From Haloactinopolyspora alba (lineage in GTDB: Bacteria > Actinomycetota > Actinomycetes > Jiangellales > Jiangellaceae): a stretch of DNA of 64,000 nucleotides. The DNA lies in the NCBI RefSeq assembly GCF_003014555.1, contig NZ_PYGE01000003.1, positions 1 through 64,000 on the forward strand. Reading direction: 5' to 3'. This document shows positions 1-8,117 of this stretch, piece by piece; the first letter of the stretch is position 1, and the number at the start of each line of letters is the position of its first letter. Under the pieces are notes generated by a model. The model ran no database searches. It saw nothing but the letters and a program-made list of their open reading frames with translations, and was not told the DNA's origin. A program made the position numbers and the translations under genes.

Positions 1-7
1 GCAGGCA

Positions 8-17
8 GATCACGTTC
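8..17. repeat. Extra copy of the GATCACGTTC box
   Basis: This 10-base box is identical to the first 10 bases of the palindrome arm that starts 78 bases downstream. No inverted partner lies within the window. It may belong to a box cluster cut by the window edge. The rest of the first 143 bases holds no gene that I can support. Confidence 0.4.
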
Positions 18-85
18 GAGTCACCCGGTGATCACCCAGGGCCACCCCGTCGAGCAGCACCCGGCACACACAACCCTCCCAGAGA

Positions 86-123
86 GATCACGTTCCGCAT
101 GGAATTCCATGCGGAACGTGATC
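86..123 (-). terminator. Perfect 38-base palindrome past the amidohydrolase stop
   Basis: Two 19-base arms meet with no spacer. The left arm is GATCACGTTCCGCATGGAA and the right arm is its exact reverse complement. It begins about 20 bases past the stop codon of the leftward amidohydrolase gene, so a bidirectional rho-independent-like terminator without a T-run is the simplest reading. As DNA it could also extrude as a cruciform or bind a dimeric protein. Confidence 0.6.
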
Positions 124-143
124 ATTCCGGGGCCCGCGGCGGG

Positions 144-1223
144 TCAGCGCATGACGCGGCCGCGGAGGACGATCCGGGTCGGCTCCAGCAGCGTCCGGGG
201 GTCCACGCGCGGGTCGGCGGCGTAGACGCACAGGTCGGCCGCGGCGCCCTCGGTCAGGGTCCCGGTGCCGCCCAGCAGGTAGGCACGCGCCCGCCACGAC
301 GCGGCGGCGACGGCCTCGGCGGCCGGGATGCCTGCGGCCACGAACTCCAGCACCTCTCGGCCCAGCATGCCGTGCGCCAGCACGCCTCCGGCGTCCGTGC
401 CGGCGAACACCGGCACACCCGCGTCGAACGCGTTGCGCACGTTGTCGTACCGGCGCTCGTGCAACGCCCGCATGTGCTGCGCGTACGCGGGAAACTTGGC
501 CATGCCCTGGTCGGCGTACATCGGGAAGTTCGCGATGTTCACCAGCGTGGGAACCATGGAGACGCCGCGTTCGGCCATCCCGGCGATCAGGTCGTCGGAC
601 AGTCCGGTGCCGTGCTCGATGCCGTCGATGCCGGCACCCAGCAGGTCCGGCAGGGCCTCCTCGCCGAACACGTGCGCGGTCACCCGGGCACCGAGCTCGT
701 GGGCGCGTGTGATGGCCGCGTCCAGGGCCTCGCGCGGCCAGCACGGCCCCAGGTCGCCACGTTCGCGATCGATCCAGTCGCCGACCAGCTTGACCCAGCC
801 GTCGCCGCGCTTGGCCTCCTGCTCGACGTAGGCGACGAGCTCGTCCGGCTCGATCTCCCAGCCGTAGTTGCGGATGTAGCGGCGGGTCCTGGCGATGTGC
901 CGGCCGGCGCGGACGATACGCGGCAGGTCGTCGCGGTCGTCGACCCAGCGGGTGTCGGCCGCCGAACCGGCGTCACGCAACAGCAGGACGCCCGCGGCGC
1001 GGTCGGCCAGCGCCTGCTGCTCGGCCTCGTCGTCGGGCACCGCGCCGTTGGCGTCCAGGCCGACGTGACAGTGCAGGTCGACCAGCCCGGGCAGGACCCA
1101 GCCGGTGCCGACGGTGGTCGCGCCGGGCACCGGCTCGTACGTGACGTGGCCGTCGCGGATCCACAGGTCACGGTGTTCTTCATCCGGCAGGACGACCCCG
1201 CGGACGTGGATCGGCTCGTTCAC
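144..1223 (-). CDS. Metal-dependent amidohydrolase (imidazolonepropionase-like)
   Basis: A 359-residue TIM-barrel hydrolase of the amidohydrolase superfamily, which uses one or two metal ions to cleave C-N bonds. Visible metal-site residues are the H51-C-H53 pair after the LVDL strand, K145 in WVKLVG, H184 in VTAHVFG, H204 in GIEHG and D277 in GTDAGG. A short beta-sandwich built from both ends surrounds the barrel. The start is a GTG with only a weak AGAGGT upstream. The substrate cannot be told from sequence; imidazolonepropionase-like and prolidase-like members share this layout. No signal peptide is seen, so it is cytoplasmic. It lies downstream of ffh on the same strand, separated by the six-box repeat array, and is probably a separate transcription unit. 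Confidence 0.88.
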   Translation of the reverse strand: MNEPIHVRGVVLPDEEHRDLWIRDGHVTYEPVPGATTVGTGWVLPGLVDLHCHVGLDANGAVPDDEAEQQALADRAAGVLLLRDAGSAADTRWVDDRDDLPRIVRAGRHIARTRRYIRNYGWEIEPDELVAYVEQEAKRGDGWVKLVGDWIDRERGDLGPCWPREALDAAITRAHELGARVTAHVFGEEALPDLLGAGIDGIEHGTGLSDDLIAGMAERGVSMVPTLVNIANFPMYADQGMAKFPAYAQHMRALHERRYDNVRNAFDAGVPVFAGTDAGGVLAHGMLGREVLEFVAAGIPAAEAVAAASWRARAYLLGGTGTLTEGAAADLCVYAADPRVDPRTLLEPTRIVLRGRVMR

Positions 1224-1293
1224 CGGCGACCTCTGGCCCGGTGACGTCGGCCGCTGGTGGCGCCGAACGTGGCCCCGCAGGTGGCGCCGAAAG

Positions 1294-1458
1294 GATCAGG
1301 TGACGAACCGTCGCCCAATCCCGGCTCTTGGTCACCTGATCGTTCGGTAGCCACGTCGTGAGACGCGATCAGGTGACAAACGGCGCTCCATGGGCGCAGT
1401 TTCGTCACCTGATCCATCCGCGAAAGACGATCAGGTGACAAACCGGCGATCAGGTGAC
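1294..1458. repeat. Six-box GATCAGGTGAC array downstream of ffh
   Basis: Six exact copies of the 11-mer GATCAGGTGAC begin at 1294(+), 1331(-), 1367(+), 1404(-), 1429(+) and 1448(+). Start-to-start spacings are 37, 36, 37, 25 and 19. Neighbouring opposed copies form hairpins; the 1367/1404 and 1404/1429 pairs extend beyond the box with an AAAC/GTTT step. The array fills most of the gap between ffh and the amidohydrolase start and ends 16 bases from the ffh stop codon. A near-identical layout follows ftsY. Function is unknown: tandem 3' hairpins, a protein-binding array or a dispersed repeat are all possible. Confidence 0.9.
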
Positions 1459-1474
1459 GCACCGGCACTGGCGA

Positions 1475-3082
1475 TCAGCGCTTCTTCAGGAACTCGGCGA
1501 CGTCGTCGGGTAGCTCGAAGTCGCCACCGCCGGACTGGTCGCCGCCGAAGGCGGACGGTAGCTGCCCCTGCTGTGGCTCCTGGTTGCGCTTGTCCTCGGC
1601 GGCCGCGAGCTGCGCCGCGCGCTTGGCGGGGTTGCCCGACCGGGCGCCGCGCTTGCCCTTCTTGCTCTGCTTCGGCTGCTTGCCCTTGCTCTTCTTGCCG
1701 CCCGGAGCGGGCAGGCCGCCGGCGCCGGGAGCGCCGGGCATGCCGCCGCCGCCCGGCATTCCCGGCATGCCGCCGCCCTTCGCGGCCTGGCTCATCATGT
1801 CGCGTGCCATGAAGAACCGCTCGACCAGCTGGTTGATGTCGCTGACCTGGGTGCCCGACCCCTTGGCGATGCGCGCCCGCCGAGACCCGTTGATGATCTT
1901 CGGGTTCTCGCGCTCCGCCGGCGTCATCGAGTGGATGATGGCCTGGACGCGGTCGAGCTCACGCTCGTCGAACGAGTCCAGCGCCTCGCGCATCTGGCCC
2001 GCACCCGGGAGCATGCCGAGCAGGCTCTTGAGCGAGCCCATCTTCTTCACCGCCTGCATCTGCTGCAGGAAGTCGTCAAAGGTGAAGTCCTTGCCGCCCT
2101 TGCCCTGGAGCTTGCGGGCCATCTCTTCGGCCTGCGAGGCGTCGAACGCCTTCTCGGCCTGCTCGATCAGGGTGAGCATGTCGCCAAGGTCGAGGATGCG
2201 CGAAGCCATGCGTTCCGGGTGGAACACGTCGAAGTCGCTGAGCTTCTCGCCCGCGGAGGCGAACATCACCGGCCGCCCGGTGACCGACGCGACCGACAGC
2301 GCGGCGCCGCCCCGCGCGTCGCCGTCGAGCTTGGTCAGCACGACGCCGTCGAAGCCCACGCCCTCGACGAACGCGTTGGCGGTGCTGACGGCGTCCTGGC
2401 CGATCATCGCGTCGACGACGAACAGCGTCTCGTCCGGCGACACCGCGTCGCGGATGTCGGCGGCCTGGCGCATCATCTCCTCGTCGACGCCCAGCCGGCC
2501 GGCGGTGTCGACGATGACGACGTCGTGCAGCTGCTTCTTCGCCTGCTCGACACCGCTGCGCGCGACCCCCACCGGGTCGCCGACGCCGTTGCCCGGCTCC
2601 GGCGCCCACACCGGCACGCCGGCGCGTTCGCCGACGACCTGCAGCTGGGTGACGGCGTTGGGGCGCTGCAGGTCGGAGGCGACCAGCAGCGGCTGCTTGC
2701 CCTGGTCCTTCAGCCAGAGGGCGAGTTTGCCCGCGAGCGTCGTCTTACCGGCGCCCTGCAGCCCGGCGAGCATGATGACCGTCGGCGGCTGCTTCGCGAA
2801 CCGCAGCCGGCGCGTCTCGCCACCGAGGATCTGCACCAGCTCGTCGTTGACGATCTTGATGACCTGCTGGGCCGGGTTCAGGGCCTCGGAGACCTCGGCA
2901 CCGCGAGCACGCTCCTTGACGGCCGCGATGAAGTCCTTGACCACGGGAAGGGCGACGTCGGCCTCGAGCAGCGCGACGCGGATCTCGCGCGCCGTGGCGT
3001 CGATGTCGGCCTCGGACAAGCGCCCCTTGCCGCGGAGGTTCTTGAAGGTCGCCGTGAGGCGATCGGAGAGCGTGGCGAACAC
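1475..3082 (-). CDS. ffh: Signal recognition particle GTPase Ffh
   Basis: A 535-residue SRP54 protein that binds 4.5S RNA and signal peptides and docks with FtsY to deliver nascent membrane proteins. The N domain covers about residues 1-90. The G domain carries the P-loop GLQGAGKTT at 107-115, then DTAGR and TKLDGDARGG. A methionine-rich M domain follows, with glycine/methionine repeats such as GGGMPGMPGG near residue 430. The tail ends in a lysine-rich stretch and an acidic end, longer than in many Ffh proteins but common in actinobacteria. The start is GTG. The usual neighbour rpsP is absent here; an amidohydrolase lies downstream, and ftsY is 41 kb away. The 3' flank carries the six-box array. 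Confidence 0.98.
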   Translation of the reverse strand: MFATLSDRLTATFKNLRGKGRLSEADIDATAREIRVALLEADVALPVVKDFIAAVKERARGAEVSEALNPAQQVIKIVNDELVQILGGETRRLRFAKQPPTVIMLAGLQGAGKTTLAGKLALWLKDQGKQPLLVASDLQRPNAVTQLQVVGERAGVPVWAPEPGNGVGDPVGVARSGVEQAKKQLHDVVIVDTAGRLGVDEEMMRQAADIRDAVSPDETLFVVDAMIGQDAVSTANAFVEGVGFDGVVLTKLDGDARGGAALSVASVTGRPVMFASAGEKLSDFDVFHPERMASRILDLGDMLTLIEQAEKAFDASQAEEMARKLQGKGGKDFTFDDFLQQMQAVKKMGSLKSLLGMLPGAGQMREALDSFDERELDRVQAIIHSMTPAERENPKIINGSRRARIAKGSGTQVSDINQLVERFFMARDMMSQAAKGGGMPGMPGGGGMPGAPGAGGLPAPGGKKSKGKQPKQSKKGKRGARSGNPAKRAAQLAAAEDKRNQEPQQGQLPSAFGGDQSGGGDFELPDDVAEFLKKR

Positions 3083-3169
3083 GTCGCTGGGTCCTCAGGG
3101 TGTCGGCAGAACTCGGATGTCTCAGGCAAGGGTAACGCGACACCCCTGCGACCGGCCCAGCCGATGTGA

Positions 3170-4252
3170 TCACCGGATGGTCCCGCTGACCGACCACAGG
3201 TCGTACTCGAACAACGAGTCGCACGTGTCGCCGGAACAACTGTCGGTGAACACGGTCTCGAGCCTCGGCGGGTCCGGCAACCGGCCGGACCACGACCTGG
3301 TGATCCCCGCGTTGTGGTTGCGGTCGAGCCCGGTCAGCGCGTGGTCGATCACCGCCTCCTCACGCCACCGGCCACCGCCGTGGAAGACGCTGTGCGCGTC
3401 GATGCTCGCCACCTGGACGCTGGGGCCGATCCACCACGGATTGTCCCCCTCGGCCGGGTAGGGATGCTGTTCGCGCACGACGTAGAAGCGCCGCTCACGC
3501 GGGTGGAAGGCGACGTCGTAGCCGTTGAGCCAGTCCGGCGAGCCGTCGTGCCCGGTGAGGCCGTCGGTGCTGAGCCGGACCGGCTCGGACACCCGTATCC
3601 CTCCGGTGCGGCCGAGGTTCAGCACCCGCTGATAGGCCCGCGTCGACGTGTCGCCGCGCGTGTAGAACAGCACCACCCGGCCGCTGCCAGGCGTGAGGGT
3701 CACCGCGCTGGGCTGGCCGACGCCCCACTGATCGGTACGGTCGAACGTCACGACCGGCTCAGGGCGCTTCACCCACGGCCCTTCGGGACGGCGCGCGAAC
3801 GCGACGCCGATCTGGTTGTGCGCGCTGGCATCCAGATCGTTGCCCAGATAGAACATCGCGTACGGGTAGGTCTCGCCGTCGTGCCGGAAGCGTCCGCGGA
3901 CCACGCTCGGGTCGCAGACGTGGAAGCTGTCCCACGCCGGCGCCGGGCTCGCCTGCAGCACCGACTCGGACGACACGACCTCGCCGTCGACGATCTTCGT
4001 GGCGTAGATGTGGTCCTTGATCACCCGGTGCTCGTCGTTGTGGCAGCTCCAGATCCAGGTGGTGTCGCCGTCGCGGACCACCGACGGCGCGTAGCTGTAG
4101 AAGCCCTCGGGCGGGTCGTAGCGCACGCCGAGGGTGTCCGGGTCCCAGACCACCTCGGCCGACGCGGGTGCGGCCATGGTGCCGGCGAGCAGCGCCGCCG
4201 CACAGGCGGCGACGGCCGTGCGGACCGTGCGCCGCGGGAAGTCGCGTGTCAT
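3170..4252 (-). CDS. Secreted five-bladed propeller glycosidase-like protein
   Basis: A 360-residue exported protein. I chose the ATG whose first bases overlap the stop of the upstream gene (ATGA), because it gives a clean signal peptide (MTRDFPRRT, then a hydrophobic stretch ending in PASAEV); the longer frame adds an arginine-rich non-coding-like leader. Repeating blocks such as YAPSVVRDGD, CDPSVVRGRF and GHDGSPDWLNGYD resemble the five-bladed propeller of the GH43/GH62/GH117/GH130 clan, where acidic residues at blade tops act on sugars. I cannot assign a family or substrate. It is the last gene of the nucleoside/pentose operon and translationally coupled to the nucleoside-hydrolase-like gene, so it probably acts outside the cell on a related glycoside. 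Confidence 0.7.
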   Translation of the reverse strand: MTRDFPRRTVRTAVAACAAALLAGTMAAPASAEVVWDPDTLGVRYDPPEGFYSYAPSVVRDGDTTWIWSCHNDEHRVIKDHIYATKIVDGEVVSSESVLQASPAPAWDSFHVCDPSVVRGRFRHDGETYPYAMFYLGNDLDASAHNQIGVAFARRPEGPWVKRPEPVVTFDRTDQWGVGQPSAVTLTPGSGRVVLFYTRGDTSTRAYQRVLNLGRTGGIRVSEPVRLSTDGLTGHDGSPDWLNGYDVAFHPRERRFYVVREQHPYPAEGDNPWWIGPSVQVASIDAHSVFHGGGRWREEAVIDHALTGLDRNHNAGITRSWSGRLPDPPRLETVFTDSCSGDTCDSLFEYDLWSVSGTIR

Positions 4253-5355
4253 CTCGTCATCTCCCTGTCGTCGGTGCGGACGTCGCCGTGCCACGGTTCG
4301 GGTGGCCGGAAGGACTGGAACAGCGCCGGAGTCGCCTCGTTCATGGCCCGCTCGTACTCCGCCGGGTCGTCGCGGACGAACACGCTGGTGGGCGTCGGCT
4401 CGTCGGTCGGTTCGAAGGAGTACAGGCCGGACTCGTGCGGCCACGCCCGGCACGGCAGCTGCTCGTTGCGGATCTCCACGTCGCCGGGGCCGACGTCGTC
4501 ACCCCGGACGATCCGGTGCGTTCCGTCGGGGCGGCGCACGATCCGCCGGCCGGTGACGCTCACCCAGACGGCCGTCTCCCAGACGTCGTGGCTGCGCGCG
4601 TAGACGGGCTCCATGACCTCGTCCGGCAGGTCCTCGTCGAGGACGCGGAGGTAGTCCGGCCGGGTGAGCCGGCCCAGCGCGTAGCCGAGATAGCGGCGCA
4701 GCGCCGGGTGCATGCCCTCGATCCAGCGCATGTCGTGCAGCCGGTAGAAGGTGTTGTGCCGGTCGTGGGCGTAGCAGCTCTCCTCGGTCGCGCACGGGTA
4801 CAGCGCGATCGGCAGGTCGGTGCTCACCAGCCGGATCATCGCCTGCGGGTCCTGCAGGACGTTCCACTCGAGGTAGGTCGGCGTGCTGGTCCCGCCGCAC
4901 AGGTGCACCCGTGCCACCTTCGCGGCGACCAGCTCCGGCTCGCGGTTGTACGCCACCGCTATCGGGCGTGCCGAGCCGAACGAGAGCACGTGCACCTTCT
5001 CGTCGCTGCGCTGCAGGGTGTCGAGCAGCAGGTCGATGCCCGCCTGCTGGAAGGCCGGGACCTCGGTCATCGTGTCGTACGGCGTGCGCATCCGGGTGAA
5101 CGGCGACGTCGCGAACGGCACATTGTGCCCGTACACCGCGTTGAGCTGCGTGACCGGGACGATGCCGGGATCACGCGGGCCCGGATACCCGGGGACCCCG
5201 CCGTCGACGAGGTGCCGCTTCTCGTCGAGCGCGTCGAGGATCACCGCGCGCAGGTCGACCTCGTCGAGGCCGTATCCCATGATCAGGTCGACGTTGTCGC
5301 CCGGGTCCTCGGGCGGGTGGTACAGGTCGGTGACCGTGACGACGGGGACGCTCAC
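4249..5355 (-). CDS. Divergent nucleoside hydrolase-family protein
   Basis: A 368-residue protein related to inosine/uridine-preferring nucleoside hydrolases. Family features are the N-terminal acidic loop (VTDLYHPPEDPGDNVDL, residues 8-24), HVLSFGSARP, and EWNVLQDPQAM, which matches the family's N-x-DPEAA region. The classic DTDPGxDDA calcium loop is altered by an insertion, and the family's late Asp/His signature is not obvious, so metal binding or substrate may differ. It sits between ribokinase and the secreted propeller gene in a tightly packed operon. It may release a pentose from an unusual nucleoside or glycoside; that is inference. No signal peptide is seen. Confidence 0.75.
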   Translation of the reverse strand: MSVPVVTVTDLYHPPEDPGDNVDLIMGYGLDEVDLRAVILDALDEKRHLVDGGVPGYPGPRDPGIVPVTQLNAVYGHNVPFATSPFTRMRTPYDTMTEVPAFQQAGIDLLLDTLQRSDEKVHVLSFGSARPIAVAYNREPELVAAKVARVHLCGGTSTPTYLEWNVLQDPQAMIRLVSTDLPIALYPCATEESCYAHDRHNTFYRLHDMRWIEGMHPALRRYLGYALGRLTRPDYLRVLDEDLPDEVMEPVYARSHDVWETAVWVSVTGRRIVRRPDGTHRIVRGDDVGPGDVEIRNEQLPCRAWPHESGLYSFEPTDEPTPTSVFVRDDPAEYERAMNEATPALFQSFRPPEPWHGDVRTDDREMTR

Positions 5356-5367
5356 GATGCTCTCCCT

Positions 5368-6312
5368 TCAGCCGGTGCGGGCGCTGCGCGCCGCATCGGG
5401 GTAGGACGACTGGGCGCCACGGCGGGTGACGGTGGCCGACGACATCGCCACCGCCAGGTCGGCCGCCGCGGGCAGGTCGGCTCCGGACGTGAGGGCGGCG
5501 GCGAGGGCACCGACGAACGCGTCCCCGGCACCGGTGGTGTCGACGGCGTCCGCAGCAGTGGCCGGATGCCGGGTGACGGCGGTGCCCGCGGCCACGACGG
5601 CGCCGCCCGGACCGGACGTGACGACGACGCTGCGGCACCACCGGCACAGGCCCGCCGCCAGCGCTCCGGCACCGGCCGCGTCGCCGGTGGCCCCGTCGTC
5701 CGTGGCGTCGTCGGCGGTGACCTCGCGCGCGAGCGCTCGCGCCTCGTGCACGTTCACCACGAGTGGATCGGCTACCGCCAGCACGTCGCCGGGCACGACG
5801 GTGAACGGCGCCAGGTTGAGCACGAACCGCCGTCCCGACTCCGCGCACGACGCGGCGACCGCCTCGACCGTGTTCACCGGGATCTCGAGCTGGCACACGA
5901 CGACGGCGGCCGGCGAGTCCGCCAGGGCACTGCGCGCCCGGTCCGCGTCGACGGTGAGGTTGGCTCCGGGCGCCACCACGATGCTGTTGTCGCCGTCCGG
6001 CCCGACGGTGACGTAGGCCGCGCCGGACGGCACACCGTCGGCCACCCGCAGGCCATCGATGCCGATGCCGTGCTCACGCAACCCCTCCGTGATCCGCGAG
6101 CCGGCGTCGTCCGCGCCCACCGCGCCGACGAAGTCCACCCGGGCACCGAGCAGCGACGCCGCGACGGCCTGGTTCATCCCCTTGCCGCCGAGCCGGACGA
6201 TCGGGTCGCTGCCCAGCACGGTCTGCCCGGCCACCGGAACGGCCGGGACCGACGTGATGTGGTCGCGATTGGCCGAGCCCACGACGACCAGGCCGGTTCC
6301 ACCGGAACTCAT
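5368..6312 (-). CDS. rbsK: Ribokinase (PfkB-family sugar kinase)
   Basis: A 314-residue PfkB-fold kinase that phosphorylates ribose, or a similar pentose or nucleoside, at the 5-hydroxyl with ATP. The family signatures are clear: GGKGMNQA at 42-49 near the sugar site, and DTTGAGDAF at 258-266 with D264 as the catalytic base and the anion hole. Length is normal for ribokinase. It lies 6 bases from the permease gene and 12 from the nucleoside-hydrolase-like gene, inside one transcription unit. With nucleoside hydrolases at both ends of the locus, the likely role is to trap ribose freed from nucleosides. Relatives such as adenosine or inosine kinases cannot be excluded. Confidence 0.9.
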   Translation of the reverse strand: MSSGGTGLVVVGSANRDHITSVPAVPVAGQTVLGSDPIVRLGGKGMNQAVAASLLGARVDFVGAVGADDAGSRITEGLREHGIGIDGLRVADGVPSGAAYVTVGPDGDNSIVVAPGANLTVDADRARSALADSPAAVVVCQLEIPVNTVEAVAASCAESGRRFVLNLAPFTVVPGDVLAVADPLVVNVHEARALAREVTADDATDDGATGDAAGAGALAAGLCRWCRSVVVTSGPGGAVVAAGTAVTRHPATAADAVDTTGAGDAFVGALAAALTSGADLPAAADLAVAMSSATVTRRGAQSSYPDAARSARTG

Positions 6313-6318
6313 CGGCGA

Positions 6319-7164
6319 TCAGTCCTTGATCCCGGTCGCGGCGACCGAGTCGGTGAAGTGCCGCTGGAACGTCAGCAGCAACAGTCCGGGGATCAGCGTG
6401 AGCACGACCGACCCGGCGAAGATCTGGCCGAAGTTCACCTCGAGCTGCCCGCGCAGGTTGGCCAGCGCGATCGGGGCGAGGTGGTGTTCGGTGTCGCTGC
6501 CGATCAGCAGCGGCCACACGTACGACTGCCATTGCGACAGGAAGAGCATCAGCCCCGCTCCGACCAGTGCCGGCCGGCACAACGGCAGGTAGACCTGCCA
6601 GAGGATGCGCCACCACGCCAGCCCGTCGACCCGGGCGGCCTCGAGCAGTTCCCGCGGTATGCCGAGGAAGAACTGGCGCAGCACGAAGATCGCGAAGCCG
6701 TTGGCCAGCCCCGGGAGGATCAGCCCGACGTAGGTGTTCGCCAGCCCCCAGTCACGGAACTGCGCCGACATGGGGATCGCGATCGCGTCGAACGGGATGA
6801 GGAAGCTCAGCACGACCACGACGAAGAACGCCTCGCGGCCGGGGAACTGCAGCGCGCTCAGCGCGAACGCGGCGAACACGGACAGCACCAGCCCGAAGAC
6901 CACGGTGGCCGCGGCGACGAGCAGCGAGTTGCCGACGGCACGGACGAAGTAGCCGTCGAACAGCGCGACGTAGTTGCTGACGTCGCCGCCGAGCGGGACG
7001 AACGCCTCGAACGTGAACGGCGAGGTGTATCCGAACGCGGAGTTCCCGGGCCGGAACGAGCTGGCCACGACCCACAGCAGCGGGATCAGGAACAGGAGGG
7101 ACACCATGACCGCGCCCGCGGTGCGGACGACGACACCGGGCGTGCTTGGCATGCGGGTGCGCAC
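6319..7164 (-). CDS. ABC sugar importer permease, MalG type
   Basis: Inner-membrane permease of a CUT1 carbohydrate importer. It has six predicted membrane segments and the cytoplasmic EAA loop, seen here as ELLEAARVDGLAWWRILW. I chose the GTG with AAGGAG five bases upstream; a GTG two codons earlier overlaps the preceding stop codon and is also possible. It follows the MalF-type permease by overlap and precedes ribokinase. No ATPase gene lies in the operon, as in many actinobacterial CUT1 systems that share one MsiK-type ATPase. Confidence 0.92.
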   Translation of the reverse strand: MRTRMPSTPGVVVRTAGAVMVSLLFLIPLLWVVASSFRPGNSAFGYTSPFTFEAFVPLGGDVSNYVALFDGYFVRAVGNSLLVAAATVVFGLVLSVFAAFALSALQFPGREAFFVVVVLSFLIPFDAIAIPMSAQFRDWGLANTYVGLILPGLANGFAIFVLRQFFLGIPRELLEAARVDGLAWWRILWQVYLPLCRPALVGAGLMLFLSQWQSYVWPLLIGSDTEHHLAPIALANLRGQLEVNFGQIFAGSVVLTLIPGLLLLTFQRHFTDSVAATGIKD

Positions 7165-7166
7165 TC

Positions 7167-8117
7167 TCACTCCTTGGGTGCCAGCAGCTTGAACTGCACG
7201 GCCACGACGGCGAGCATCACGAGCATCAGCAGGACGACCTCCGTCTGCGCCAGACTCAGGTCACCGAGCCGGTAGGCCAGCTGGTAGATGTCGAACATGA
7301 TCAGGTTCGTCGACCCCTCCGGGCCGCCGTTGGTGAGGATCTGGATCGGCGCGAAGATCAGGAAGTTCCCCACTGTGTTGGCCACCAGGACGAACGCCAT
7401 CGGCCGGCGCAGCAGCGGGATCGTCACGTGCCGGAACTGCTGCAAGGGCGACGCGCCGTCGATCTGCGCGGCTTCGTAGTACACCCGCGGGATGTCCTTG
7501 AGTCCCGCGATGAGGAAGATCATCCAGTACCCGACGGCGACCCAGAGCACGGTGACCATCACGGCCGGCGGCGCCTGCGTCGTGGACGTCAGGAACGGCT
7601 GCTCGCCCAGGCCGACCATGCCGAGCAGGCCGTTGGCCAGGCCGTCGGGCTGGTAGACGACGCTCCAGATCACGCCCGACACGGACACCGGCACCGCCAC
7701 CGGCGCGAACACCAGTGCCCGCCACAGGCCCGCCGCCGGTAGTCGCTCGCTGAGCAGCAGCGCCACCCCGAGAGCGAGGATCACCGTGAGGGGGTTGAGG
7801 ACGAGGTTGAACACGACGGTGACGACGATCGTGTTGACGAAGCTCGGGTCGGAGAACAGGAAGCGGTAGTTCTCCAATCCGGCCCATCCGGACCCGCCGC
7901 CGAGACCGGACTCCTGGAAGCTCGCGACGACCGCGCTGGCCGCCGGCACCAGCCGCAGGAACACGATCGCCAGCAGCGCCGGCGCGAGGAAGGCCAGCGC
8001 GGTGAGCAGCTGGCCCGACCGGTTGGCCCTGCGGCGGGCGCCTCGGTGCGTGCTCCCGGCCACGGGGCCGGCGACCGGCTCGGACCGTCGCGCGAGCACG
8101 GTTCGCGGCGCGTTCAT
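7167..8117 (-). CDS. ABC sugar importer permease, MalF type
   Basis: A 316-residue permease that pairs with the MalG-type subunit. A basic N-terminus (about 35 residues) precedes the first membrane segment, and six segments follow. The EAA loop is YYEAAQIDGASPLQQF. It overlaps the binding-protein gene by ATGA at its start and the next permease at its end, so the three subunits are translationally coupled. It is probably repressed with the rest of the operon by the LacI protein encoded upstream. Confidence 0.93.
   Translation of the reverse strand: MNAPRTVLARRSEPVAGPVAGSTHRGARRRANRSGQLLTALAFLAPALLAIVFLRLVPAASAVVASFQESGLGGGSGWAGLENYRFLFSDPSFVNTIVVTVVFNLVLNPLTVILALGVALLLSERLPAAGLWRALVFAPVAVPVSVSGVIWSVVYQPDGLANGLLGMVGLGEQPFLTSTTQAPPAVMVTVLWVAVGYWMIFLIAGLKDIPRVYYEAAQIDGASPLQQFRHVTIPLLRRPMAFVLVANTVGNFLIFAPIQILTNGGPEGSTNLIMFDIYQLAYRLGDLSLAQTEVVLLMLVMLAVVAVQFKLLAPKE

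Noticed and set aside
4168-7275. A 1035-codon plus-strand open frame opposite the nucleoside operon
   Set aside because: It is antisense to well-supported genes, rich in Arg, Gly, His and Asp, and has no domain. High GC content makes such shadow frames common.
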